A stretch of 36,009 bases of DNA, from positions 1,243,715 to 1,279,723 of the forward strand of contig NZ_JH165061.1 of the NCBI RefSeq assembly GCF_000227315.1, read 5' to 3'. The notes beneath the pieces are model-generated. The model ran no database searches. It had not been told where the DNA came from and saw only the letters and a list, made by a program, of their open reading frames with translations. The stretch comes from Peptoniphilus indolicus ATCC 29427 (GTDB taxonomy: Bacteria > Bacillota > Clostridia > Tissierellales > Peptoniphilaceae). Shown here piece by piece: positions 1-7,679 of this stretch; position 1 is the first letter of the stretch; each line of letters starts with the position of its first letter. The translations under genes were made by a program, and so were the position numbers.

Positions 1-82
1 AATTGGAGGCATATACATTTCTTTAAGTGTAGTGCTAAGTATATTGGCAATAGTTTTAAGTCAGTATTTAGTTGGAAATTAA
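1..82 (+). CDS. C-terminal end of an unidentified membrane protein (partial)
   Basis: An open frame enters from the left edge in frame 2 and ends at TAA 80-82, giving 26 residues that begin IGGIYISLSVV and end SQYLVGN. The stretch is almost entirely hydrophobic and looks like the last transmembrane helix of an integral membrane protein. There is too little sequence to name a family. A terminator starts 13 bases after the stop, so this gene is the end of a separate upstream transcription unit and not part of the fatty-acid operon. Confidence 0.55.
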   Translation, partial: IGGIYISLSVVLSILAIVLSQYLVGN

Positions 83-95
83 AAGGTATTTTATT

Positions 96-120
96 AAAGG
101 CGATTAAATCGTCTTTTTTT
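96..120 (+). terminator. Rho-independent terminator before the fatty-acid operon
   Basis: The arms AAAGGCGAT (96-104) and ATCGTCTTT (108-116) pair over 9 bp with one G-T wobble around a TAA loop, and run into a tract of seven T (114-120). It ends the upstream unit and insulates the acpP promoter. Confidence 0.85.
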
Positions 121-142
121 GTAAAATAAAACTATTTAAAAA

Positions 143-158
143 ATTTGACATATCAATT
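143..158 (+). promoter_or_regulatory. Candidate FabT-type operator overlapping the -35 box
   Basis: The sequence ATTTGACATATCAATT is an imperfect palindrome with half sites TTTGA and TCAAT around a 4-base centre. It resembles the TTTGA/TCAAA palindromes bound by the MarR-family fatty-acid repressor FabT in streptococci. It covers the -35 hexamer, so a bound repressor would block RNA polymerase. A FabT-like protein is encoded at the far end of the same operon (10059-10529). The site is seen in the sequence; its use by that protein is inference. Confidence 0.55.
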
Positions 159-173
159 ATAGTGTAATAGAAT
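145..173 (+). promoter_or_regulatory. Promoter of the acc-fab operon
   Basis: A perfect -35 hexamer TTGACA (145-150) is separated by 17 bases from TAGAAT (168-173), a 5/6 match to the sigma-A -10 box. Transcription would start near 180, leaving a leader of about 35 bases before acpP. No other convincing promoter or terminator is seen until after the marR gene, so this promoter probably serves all 13 genes. Confidence 0.8.
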
Positions 174-214
174 TACTTACATAAAAAAATGAAATAAATT
201 TGGGGGATATAAAA

Positions 215-442
215 ATGACTTTTGAAGAATTAAAAAATTTAATTTGTGAGAATTTTGGAACTGAAATGGATCAAATAACAGAGGAAGCTAATTTACAAGA
301 TGACCTTGGATTAGATTCTCTAGACGCTGTAGAACTTTCAATGGCTATAGAAGAAAATTATAATGTTGAAATTCCGGATGAGGATTTTGCAAATTTTATA
401 ACTGTTGGAGATGTATTTAAGTATATTAACAGTAAAAACTAA
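215..442 (+). CDS. acpP: Acyl carrier protein
   Basis: This 75-residue acidic protein carries the growing acyl chain on a 4'-phosphopantetheine arm during type-II fatty-acid synthesis in the cytosol. The attachment serine is S35 in the signature LGLDSLDAVEL. Length and acidity are normal for the family. ATG 215 is chosen because the purine-rich GGGGGAT at 202-208 sits at proper Shine-Dalgarno distance; the in-frame TTG at 200 would overlap that site. It is the first gene of the operon, and its TAA stop overlaps the next ATG (TAATG), so accB translation is likely coupled to it. The protein also supplies acyl donors to phospholipid synthesis. The identification is firm. Confidence 0.96.
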   Translation: MTFEELKNLICENFGTEMDQITEEANLQDDLGLDSLDAVELSMAIEENYNVEIPDEDFANFITVGDVFKYINSKN

Positions 443-903
443 TGGAAAAGTACTTAGAACTTACTAAAAGTTTAATAAAAGAGTTTGATAACTCAAAAAG
501 TAGTTCTCTAGAAATGAAGATAGAGAATTATTCTTTGAGTTTAAGAAAAGAAGATTTCAGATATTATAAGACTGAAAATTTTGAATCTCAACAAGTTGAG
601 GTTAGCGGAGTAAATAATGTTGAACCTACTGTTGAGGTTATGGATAAAGAGAATAAAGGGGAAGAGATAAAATCACCTTTGGTGGGAGTATTTTATTCTT
701 CTAAAGACCCTGAGTCTAAACCTTTCGTATTTGAGGGTAAGCAAGTTAAAAAAGGAGATGTAATTTGTATTTTGGAATCTATGAAGATGATGAATGAAAT
801 TAAATCTCCTTTTGATGGAATTATAAAAAAAGTTTGTTGCAAGAATGAGGAACTTGTTGAATTTGAGCAAGTACTTTTTATCTTGGAGAAAATAAATGCT
901 TAA
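442..903 (+). CDS. accB: Biotin carboxyl carrier protein of acetyl-CoA carboxylase
   Basis: The 153-residue protein has a low-complexity N-terminal half and a C-terminal biotinyl domain (about residues 74-152). The biotin-accepting lysine is K115 in ESMKMMNEI, preceded by the usual hydrophobic strand VICIL. Carboxybiotin on this protein shuttles between AccC (biotin carboxylation) and AccDA (transfer to acetyl-CoA). The start ATG overlaps the acpP stop and has no clear Shine-Dalgarno site of its own, which points to translational coupling. The end overlaps accC by 8 bases. No biotin ligase gene is present in the window. Confidence 0.95.
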   Translation: MEKYLELTKSLIKEFDNSKSSSLEMKIENYSLSLRKEDFRYYKTENFESQQVEVSGVNNVEPTVEVMDKENKGEEIKSPLVGVFYSSKDPESKPFVFEGKQVKKGDVICILESMKMMNEIKSPFDGIIKKVCCKNEELVEFEQVLFILEKINA

Positions 904-2275
904 AAAATTATTGATAGCAAATCGTGGAGAAGTTGCACTAAATATTTTAAGAAATTGTAGAGAGTTGGGAATAGAAACAGTGGTTGTGTACTCAAATGTA
1001 GATAAAGAGCAACCAGCTGTCTATTTAGCTGACCAAGCTGTATGCATTGGAGCGGGGAAGAGTCAATCTTCATACTTAAATGAGTCTAATATTTTAATGG
1101 CTGCATTAGAAACAGGATGTGATTCAATACATCCTGGATACGGGTTTTTATCTGAAAAGGGAGATTTTGCAGATAAAGTTGAAAAATGTGGCTTGAAATT
1201 AGTTGGACCAAGTTCTAATGTAATGAAGACAATGGGAGAAAAGATATCTTCAAAAAATTTGATGATATCAAATGGAGTTCCAACTGTTCCGGGGTTTAAT
1301 GAGGAAATAAAAAGTGAAAAAGATTTAATTGATGCTGCCGAAAAAATAGGATTTCCAATTTTACTCAAGGCTTCTGCTGGTGGCGGAGGCAAGGGAATGA
1401 GAAAGGTTTCTAAAATTGAAGAGTTAGTTTCTGCATGGGAATTGACAAAGAGAGAAGCACAAGCATCATTTTCAAATGACACTATTTACATGGAAAAGTT
1501 TATTGAAAATCCAAGACACATAGAAGTGCAGATACTTGCTGATTCATATGGAAATGTAGTGCATCTTTTTGAAAGAGAGTGTAGTTTACAGAGAAACAAT
1601 CAAAAAATACTTGAAGAAGCACCGTGTATATTTCTAAGTGAAGATTTATTGGAAAGAATAAGAATGGCGGCTGTGAATTGTGCTAAGGCTTGCAAGTATG
1701 AGGGAGCGGGTACTGTAGAGTTCATAGTGGATAAAGATGAAAAATTTTATTTTATGGAAATGAACACAAGACTTCAAGTGGAACACGCAGTTACTGAGAT
1801 GATAACTGGAATTAACATAGTCAAGGAACAATTAAAGATTGCATCTGGGTTACCACTTTCTATCAAACAGAGTGATGTAAAAAAAGAAGGACACTCAATA
1901 GAAATAAGAGTTAATGCTCAAGATCCTTTAAATAGTTTTCAACCTCAATGTGGAGAAGTGAGTTTCTATTTACCGCCTGGGGGAATGGATACAAGGTTTG
2001 AATCTTCTCTATATAAGGGAGCTAAGATTTTACCTTTTTATGACCCAATGGTTGCCAAACTCATCGTAAAAGATAAGACACGCCTAGGCACTATAAAGAA
2101 AATGAGAAGAGCGATAGAAGAGACCATAATTGATGGAGTTAAAACAAATTTAGGTTTCCAATATGCTGTTTTGCACGACAAAGATTTTATAAGAGGCAGA
2201 ATTAATACAGGCTATTTAAGGGAAAAAGAAGAGTCATTAGTTGAGGCAATGAGAAGTATAGAAAAAGGTGAGTAG
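896..2275 (+). CDS. accC: Biotin carboxylase subunit of acetyl-CoA carboxylase
   Basis: The 459-residue ATP-grasp enzyme carboxylates the biotin on AccB using ATP and bicarbonate. Visible motifs are HPGYGFLSE at 79-87, the glycine-rich ATP lid GGGGKGMR at 162-169, and the catalytic EMNTRLQVEH at 288-297, all at the positions expected from E. coli AccC. The length is about 10 residues above the common 447-450, through a slightly longer C-terminus. The start lies inside the end of accB (8-base overlap) and the TAG stop abuts the accD ATG, so the three genes are tightly coupled. Confidence 0.97.
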   Translation: MLKKLLIANRGEVALNILRNCRELGIETVVVYSNVDKEQPAVYLADQAVCIGAGKSQSSYLNESNILMAALETGCDSIHPGYGFLSEKGDFADKVEKCGLKLVGPSSNVMKTMGEKISSKNLMISNGVPTVPGFNEEIKSEKDLIDAAEKIGFPILLKASAGGGGKGMRKVSKIEELVSAWELTKREAQASFSNDTIYMEKFIENPRHIEVQILADSYGNVVHLFERECSLQRNNQKILEEAPCIFLSEDLLERIRMAAVNCAKACKYEGAGTVEFIVDKDEKFYFMEMNTRLQVEHAVTEMITGINIVKEQLKIASGLPLSIKQSDVKKEGHSIEIRVNAQDPLNSFQPQCGEVSFYLPPGGMDTRFESSLYKGAKILPFYDPMVAKLIVKDKTRLGTIKKMRRAIEETIIDGVKTNLGFQYAVLHDKDFIRGRINTGYLREKEESLVEAMRSIEKGE

Positions 2276-3160
2276 ATGGGAAGTTTAAGTAAGAGGAAAA
2301 ATCTGCTTGATATTGTAAGAAAAGTTAGGATTCCTCATTCAAAAGATAAAAAAGTTGCTAAGGAAATTCCCGATTTATTCAAAGGTTGTAAAAAGTGCAA
2401 AAAAATAATTGAAATTGAAGATTTAAAATCAAACTTATATGTGTGTCCAAATTGTGGTCATCATTTAAAGATATTGGGTGAAGATAGATTTAAATATCTT
2501 TTTGATGAAGGATATGAAAATTTGAAATTCAATTCAAAACACAAAGACCCTATTTCTTTTCCTGATTACGATAAATTAAGAGAGGAACAGAGACATAAGT
2601 CTGGTTTAGAGGAAGCAATTTCTATAGCTAAAGGCACTATTAAAAATATTAAAGTTGTCATAGCTGTTCTTGAACAGGATTATTTAATGGGAAGCTTAGG
2701 AACTTTTGTTGGAGAAGAACTGACTTCTATGTTTGAATATGCAATGGCGGAAAAGTTGCCTGTAATAATTTTTTCGTCAAGCGGTGGAGCTAGAATGCAA
2801 GAAGGCATTTTTTCACTTATGCAAATGGCAAAGACAGCAGCCGTTATAAATGAATTTTCAAAAGAGGGATTGTTGTACATAAGTGTGCTCACTAATCCAA
2901 CAATGGGAGGGGTTAGTGCAAGTTTTGCAGGCTTAGGAGATATTATTATAGCTGAACCAAAAGCATTGATAGGTTTTGCTGGACCAAGAGTAATAGAGCA
3001 AACTGTTAGACAAAAATTACCTGAAGGTTTTCAAAGAGCTGAAAAACTTGAAGAATGTGGTTTTATAGATTTAATTTGTCCAAGAGATAGACAAAGAGAA
3101 GAAATTTATAAAATTTTAAAGTTACATGAAAAAACAGGAGCTAGTTATGAGCGTATATGA
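2276..3160 (+). CDS. accD: Acetyl-CoA carboxylase carboxyltransferase subunit beta
   Basis: The 294-residue protein begins with a basic tail and a four-cysteine zinc ribbon (C38, C41, C57, C60), then the crotonase-like carboxyltransferase domain with the SSGGARMQEG motif and the glycine-rich GGVSASFAGLGD segment. With AccA it moves the carboxyl group from biotin to acetyl-CoA to give malonyl-CoA. ATG follows directly on the accC stop. Its last 14 bases overlap the start of accA, and a good AGGAG for accA (3136-3140) lies within its coding sequence, as expected for subunits made in equal amounts. Confidence 0.96.
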   Translation: MGSLSKRKNLLDIVRKVRIPHSKDKKVAKEIPDLFKGCKKCKKIIEIEDLKSNLYVCPNCGHHLKILGEDRFKYLFDEGYENLKFNSKHKDPISFPDYDKLREEQRHKSGLEEAISIAKGTIKNIKVVIAVLEQDYLMGSLGTFVGEELTSMFEYAMAEKLPVIIFSSSGGARMQEGIFSLMQMAKTAAVINEFSKEGLLYISVLTNPTMGGVSASFAGLGDIIIAEPKALIGFAGPRVIEQTVRQKLPEGFQRAEKLEECGFIDLICPRDRQREEIYKILKLHEKTGASYERI

Positions 3161-3915
3161 AATTGTAAAAAAATGCCAGGTCCGATAAAAGAATTAGAAC
3201 TATAGAATTAGTGGAAAATATTTTTGAAGATATAGTCTATTTAAAAGGAGACCGTAGTTTTGGAGATTCTCGTTCTATTATAGGGGGCATTGGTAGTTTC
3301 GAAGATATTCCTATAACATTTATTGGAATAGAAAAGGGAAATGGTGTGGAAGATGGTGTCAAAAGAAATTTTGGTATGCCATTACCGGAGGGTTATCGTA
3401 AAAGTATGCGACTTATGCGCCAAGCAGAGAAGTTTAGAAGACCTATAATTACATTTGTAGATACTCCTGGAGCATATCCTGGGATTGACGCTGAAGAAAG
3501 AGGACAATTTGAAGCGATAGCAAGCAGTCTTAAATTGATGGCTTCGCTCACTGTGCCCGTAATTACATTTGTAATAGGTGAAGGAGGTTCAGGAGGGGCT
3601 CTTGCACTTTCAGTAGCAAATAAAATATATATGTTTGAAAATGCAATTTATTCTATTTTATCACCTGAAGGGTTTGCCACAATTCTATGGAAAAACGCAG
3701 CTCTTGCAGATAAAGCTTCTGAGATTATGAAGATAACTTCAAAAGATTTATATGAATTTGGAATAGTTGATGAAATTGTACGAGAAAGAAATAATATGCC
3801 TGATTATATGCAAATTAAAAAGCTGATAAGTGAAGAACTCAGCAGAACTAATTTTATGACAGCTGAGAATTTACAAAGAGAACGTTATGAAAAGTTCCGT
3901 ATGATAGGGAGATAA
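3147..3915 (+). CDS. accA: Acetyl-CoA carboxylase carboxyltransferase subunit alpha (one-base frameshift near the start)
   Basis: Partner of AccD in malonyl-CoA formation. The natural start is ATG 3147, with AGGAG 7 bases upstream, giving MSVYEIVKK and then a stop at 3186-3188. The continuing frame, from about 3175, reads ARSDKRIRTIELVENIF and then LKGDRSFGDSRSIIGGIG, a textbook AccA N-terminus. One base too many in or beside the A7 run at 3167-3173 explains the break. Further motifs are GAYPGIDAEERGQ and GEGGSGGALAL, the oxyanion-hole region of carboxyltransferases. The corrected protein is about 255 residues, normal for Firmicutes AccA. A shorter frame from GTG 3211 is open but lacks a ribosome site and the first 20 residues. 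Sequencing error is likelier than loss of an essential gene. Confidence 0.9.
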
Positions 3916-3916
3916 G

Positions 3917-4810
3917 ATGGGACTAAAATTTTTAGATATAAAAAAATTAGATTTAGAAAATAAAGTTGAAAATGAATATTTTACAAAGATTTTAGATACT
4001 TCTGATGAATGGATAAAGACTAGGACAGGAATATCGTCAAGATATTTTACAAAGATGTCTGTGGCTGAAATGGCTGTTGAATTAGCTAAGAAATTAGATT
4101 TTGATAGAGAGAATATTAAACTTGTTTTAGTTGCATCTTTTACATCAGAGAGAATTTTACCTTCGTTGGCAGGGTTTATAAATGAAAAACTTAATTTGAA
4201 TAAAGATTGTCTTTCTGCAGATATCAATATGGCTTGTACAGGATTTGTGGGGGCAATGGTATTAGCAGAAAGATTTTTAAGAGATGGGGAATGTGCGCTC
4301 TTAATAGCTGCTGAGAAAATATCAAGTGTTTTAGACTTTAATGACAGAACTACAGCTGTGTTATTTGGAGATGGTTGCGCCGGTGCAGTTGTTCAAAAAA
4401 ATAATAAGTTATGGGTAAGTGATGAAAAAACTTATGGAAATGAAAATGCATTAGCTATGGAAAAAGGAAATTTCGTTGAAATGCAAGGAAAAGAAGTATA
4501 TAGATTTGCAGTTGATAAGGTTCCAAGATCTATAGAGGCTCTATTTGAAAAGTTAAAAATTGAAAAAAAAGATATTGATTATATTTTTGCGCACCAAGCT
4601 AACAAGAGAATTTTAGAGCAAGTTTCACAAAAACTTAGTTTGGGAATGGATAAATTTAAAGTTAATGTGAATGAGTATGGAAATACTTCGGCAGCTTCAG
4701 TTCCAATTTTACTATCTGAAAATAAAGAGTGTTTAAAAGATGGGGATAAGTTAATTTTTTCAGCATTTGGAGCAGGTCTTAGCATCTGTTCAGTGCTAAT
4801 GGAGTGGTAA
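3917..4810 (+). CDS. fabH: 3-oxoacyl-ACP synthase III
   Basis: This enzyme condenses a short acyl-CoA with malonyl-ACP to start each fatty acid. The Cys-His-Asn triad is complete: C107 in NMACTGF, H226 in AHQANKR and N256 in EYGNTSAAS. The characteristic DTSDEWIKTRTGI is at 28-40. At 297 residues it is some 20-30 shorter than common FabH proteins, and the usual glycine-rich GTGSYLP stretch at the N-terminus is replaced by charged residues (DIKKLDL), so it is a divergent but catalytically complete member. It starts one base after the accA stop and ends one base before fabK. Confidence 0.93.
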   Translation: MGLKFLDIKKLDLENKVENEYFTKILDTSDEWIKTRTGISSRYFTKMSVAEMAVELAKKLDFDRENIKLVLVASFTSERILPSLAGFINEKLNLNKDCLSADINMACTGFVGAMVLAERFLRDGECALLIAAEKISSVLDFNDRTTAVLFGDGCAGAVVQKNNKLWVSDEKTYGNENALAMEKGNFVEMQGKEVYRFAVDKVPRSIEALFEKLKIEKKDIDYIFAHQANKRILEQVSQKLSLGMDKFKVNVNEYGNTSAASVPILLSENKECLKDGDKLIFSAFGAGLSICSVLMEW

Positions 4811-4811
4811 T

Positions 4812-5738
4812 TTGAATATAAATAAGTTATTAAATATAAAGTATCCTATATTACAAGGTGGAATGGCGCATGTTGCAACTGGAGAATTTGCAGCTTGTAT
4901 TTCAAATTCAGGAGCGATGGGAACTATAGGCTCAGGTGGTATGACTCCTGAGATACTTAGAAGGGAAATTGAAATATGCAAATCAAAAACGGATAAACCA
5001 TTTGCAGTAAATCTTATGATGTTAAGACCGGATATAGATGAAATGGTAGAGATTATAGTTGAGTCCGAAGTAAAAGTTGTAACTATAGGGGCGGGAAGTC
5101 CAAGTAAATATATGGAAACTTTTGACAAGGAAGGAATAACTGTCTTACCTGTAATATCTTCTCCTGTGCAAGCTAAGAGATTGTCTAAGTTTGGATTAAA
5201 TGGAATTATAGCTGAAGGAATGGAAGCAGGCGGTCATATTGGAGAGATGACATCAATGGTGCTTATTCCACAAGTAAAAGATGAGGTTGATATTCCAATT
5301 ATTGCGGCTGGGGGAATAGGTTCCGGGAAGCAAATGCTTGCGGCTGAAATCTTAGGCGCGATAGGAGTTCAAATAGGAACGGCATTTTTATTTACTGAGG
5401 AGTGCCCAATTCACGAAGAGTATAAGAGAGCGCTTATAAAATCAAGTTCATCGAAAGTAACTACGGTTGGTCATATAAATGGACTTCCAATGAGATTATT
5501 GAAAAATAATATGACAAGAGAATATAAGCAACTTGAAAAAAATGAATTTAACATAGACGTATTAGAGACATTTACTGTAGGAAGACTTAGAAGAGCTGTT
5601 GTTGATGGAGATGTAAAAGAGGGTTCTTTAATGACAGGATACACAGTTGGGCAATATGATAAATTGATGCCGGCAAAGGACTTAATTGAAAAGCTTATGA
5701 GCGAATATGAAGAGGCAAAGAAATGTCTATTAAAATAA
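4812..5738 (+). CDS. fabK: Enoyl-ACP reductase II (flavin-dependent)
   Basis: This 308-residue FMN TIM-barrel protein reduces enoyl-ACP with NAD(P)H in the last step of each elongation cycle. It shows the N-terminal IKYPILQGGMA motif, the phosphate-binding IIAAGGIGSG, VQIGTAFLFTEE, and the conserved histidine H142 in GMEAGGHIGE, matching the FabK catalytic histidine region. Its place between fabH and fabD supports FabK over nitronate monooxygenase. The start is TTG 4812, one base after the fabH stop, with GGAGTGG just upstream; no in-frame ATG gives the complete N-terminus. No FabI gene is seen. FabK-only organisms are known to tolerate triclosan. Confidence 0.93.
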   Translation: MNINKLLNIKYPILQGGMAHVATGEFAACISNSGAMGTIGSGGMTPEILRREIEICKSKTDKPFAVNLMMLRPDIDEMVEIIVESEVKVVTIGAGSPSKYMETFDKEGITVLPVISSPVQAKRLSKFGLNGIIAEGMEAGGHIGEMTSMVLIPQVKDEVDIPIIAAGGIGSGKQMLAAEILGAIGVQIGTAFLFTEECPIHEEYKRALIKSSSSKVTTVGHINGLPMRLLKNNMTREYKQLEKNEFNIDVLETFTVGRLRRAVVDGDVKEGSLMTGYTVGQYDKLMPAKDLIEKLMSEYEEAKKCLLK

Positions 5739-6766
5739 AAGATAAATTAATGAGCATACCAATAGTACAAGGGGGTATGGGCATAGGAATTTCAATGGGC
5801 GAGTTAGCGGGGACAGTTGCTGCTGAAGGTGGAATGGGAACAATATCTTTCGTTAACTGCGGATATATGGAAAGTGATTTTTTTAAAAATCCTATGGAAG
5901 CTAACAAGAGAAGTTTTTTAAGAGAAGTAAAAAAAGCAAAAGAAATTGCAAATGGCAAGGGCATTATTATGGTCAACATAATGCACGTGGTGAATAACTT
6001 TGAAAATTATTTGAAGTTTATAAACGAAACAGAAGTTGATGGTGTAGTAGTTGGCGCGGGATTGCCTCTTGAACTACCTGAGTTTATAGACAATAAGAAA
6101 ATAATAGCTCCGATTATATCTTCTGCAAGAGCTCTAAATATAATTATAAAAAAATGGCTGAAGAAATATAATAGAAAACCTGATTTTATAGTTTTTGAAG
6201 GGCCAGAAGCTGGAGGACACTTAGGGTTTAAAGTAGAAGATTTAAATACAGATATATTTAAAGAACTGAGTGAAATTTTAAAAGTAAAAAATCAATTTGA
6301 AGAACATATACCACTTTTTATAGGTGGTGGCTTTGGAACTAAAGAGCATTTTGAAAAAGCACTTGAAGAAGGTGCTGACGGAGTTCAAATAGGAACTGGA
6401 TTTTTGTTTACAGAAGAATCTTCGTTAGATAGAAGAGCTAAAGAAAATTTATTGAACTCACATAATCAAAACAAAGTTGGTGTAGAAGTAATAAAAAGTC
6501 CAGTTGGACTTCCAGCTAGAGCTATTGGTACAGAATTTGTTGAATATACTGTTAAAAATAGATTTCCTTCTAAGCACTGTGTGAATTGTATATCTACGTG
6601 TGAACCGGCAAGTACACCTTATTGCATAAATGAGGCTTTAATTAGAGCGGTTAAAGGTGATTTTAAAGAAGGATTATTTTTTTGTGGAACAGATATTAAA
6701 AATATAAAAAAAATATCATCTGTAAGAGAATATATAGCAAGTATACTTGGAGGGAAAGATGAGTAA
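5723..6766 (+). CDS. FabK-like / nitronate monooxygenase-family flavoprotein with C-terminal cysteine cluster
   Basis: The 347-residue protein belongs to the same FMN TIM-barrel family as the preceding FabK: PIVQGGMGIGIS at 13-24, GPEAGGHLGF with H166, FIGGGFGT at 199-206, and VQIGTGFLFTEE. It differs by insertions in the barrel and by a C-terminal extension carrying four cysteines, C286, C289, C293 and C301 (CX2CX3CX7C), which could bind a metal or an iron-sulfur cluster. It overlaps fabK by 16 bases and fabD by 8, so it is co-translated with true fatty-acid genes. It may be a second enoyl-ACP reductase, an oxidoreductase supporting FAS, or a nitronate monooxygenase. Family membership is clear; the substrate is unknown. 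Confidence 0.82.
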   Translation: MSIKIKDKLMSIPIVQGGMGIGISMGELAGTVAAEGGMGTISFVNCGYMESDFFKNPMEANKRSFLREVKKAKEIANGKGIIMVNIMHVVNNFENYLKFINETEVDGVVVGAGLPLELPEFIDNKKIIAPIISSARALNIIIKKWLKKYNRKPDFIVFEGPEAGGHLGFKVEDLNTDIFKELSEILKVKNQFEEHIPLFIGGGFGTKEHFEKALEEGADGVQIGTGFLFTEESSLDRRAKENLLNSHNQNKVGVEVIKSPVGLPARAIGTEFVEYTVKNRFPSKHCVNCISTCEPASTPYCINEALIRAVKGDFKEGLFFCGTDIKNIKKISSVREYIASILGGKDE

Positions 6767-7679
6767 AGTAGCAGTAGTATTTGGAGGACAGGGGTCTCAA
6801 TATAGTGGGATGGGAAAAAAGTTATTAGAAAACTATCCTGAAATTTCTAATATATATTCTATTTTGGGAAAAGAATTATCGGATATTTCTTTTAACGGAG
6901 ATATAGAAATTATTTCAAAGACAGACAATTTACAACCTATTATGTTGGCGTTTCAACTAAGTGTAGTTAAATTGATAAAAGAAAATTTAAATATCAGCGC
7001 AACTTGCGGGCTTAGTTTGGGAGAATATGGAGCATTGGTTTTAAGTGAAGTGATTGATGAGAAAGCAGCTTTGGAACTTGTAAAAGTTAGAGGCTTTGAA
7101 ATGAACTTGGCTTCTAATGAAGTTGAGAGTGGGATGTTGGCTGTGATGAATTCAAATGAAGATGATTTGAAAAACTTTATAAATAATAACGAGTTAAAAG
7201 ATAGAGTCTATGTAGCAAACATAAATAGCTCTAAACAAATTGTTATATCAGGAGAAAAAACTGGAATTCAAAAATTACAGATAATATTAAAAGAAAATGG
7301 AATAAAAGCTATTCCACTTAAAGTTAGTGGAGCATTTCACACTCCTTTTATGTATAGTGCGGCAAAAAATTATAAGCAGTTTCTTAAAAATGTTAAATTT
7401 AGCGAGCCAAAGATGGATTACTATCCTAATTTGAGTGGTGAAAAATATAACGGAGAAGAGATGGTAGATTTGTTGTGCGAACAAATAGTATCACCAGTTC
7501 TTTTATATAAGACTTTGAAAAATATGGTTGATGATGGAGTGGATACTTTTATCGAAATAGGTCCAGGAAGTGTAATTTCATCTATAGTAAAAAAAGAATT
7601 TAAGGGAATAGATGTACAGACGTTAAAAAATGACGATGAAATAATAAATTATATTGAGAGGTTTAAAAATGGAGAATAA
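6759..7679 (+). CDS. fabD: Malonyl-CoA:ACP acyltransferase
   Basis: The enzyme transfers malonyl from CoA to ACP. The catalytic serine is S86 in GLSLGEYGA and the histidine is H194 in SGAFHTPFM; the N-terminal FGGQGSQYSGMG is also typical. ATG 6759 gives 306 residues and has GGAGGG at 6749-6754; an upstream in-frame TTG at 6747 would overlap that ribosome site and is rejected. The start overlaps the end of the preceding flavoprotein by 8 bases, and the end overlaps fabG by 11. Confidence 0.95.
   Translation: MSKVAVVFGGQGSQYSGMGKKLLENYPEISNIYSILGKELSDISFNGDIEIISKTDNLQPIMLAFQLSVVKLIKENLNISATCGLSLGEYGALVLSEVIDEKAALELVKVRGFEMNLASNEVESGMLAVMNSNEDDLKNFINNNELKDRVYVANINSSKQIVISGEKTGIQKLQIILKENGIKAIPLKVSGAFHTPFMYSAAKNYKQFLKNVKFSEPKMDYYPNLSGEKYNGEEMVDLLCEQIVSPVLLYKTLKNMVDDGVDTFIEIGPGSVISSIVKKEFKGIDVQTLKNDDEIINYIERFKNGE

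Noticed and set aside
200-214. Upstream in-frame TTG start for acpP
   Set aside because: It overlaps the GGGGGAT ribosome site; ATG 215 gives the normal ACP N-terminus at correct spacing.
1063-1482. Open frame of 139 codons on the minus strand inside accC
   Set aside because: It lies wholly opposite a strongly conserved accC segment, has no ribosome site and its protein has no recognisable pattern. Similar antisense frames in accA/fabH, fabK, fabF and the ftsI tail are rejected for the same reason.
3147-3200. Programmed ribosomal frameshift in accA
   Set aside because: There is an A7 run but no stimulatory structure or internal ribosome site is evident, no such control is known to me for accA, and six other genes have similar breaks.
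5723-6766. Simple duplicate of fabK
   Set aside because: Barrel insertions and the four-cysteine C-terminus show it is a different subfamily, so it is not called fabK.
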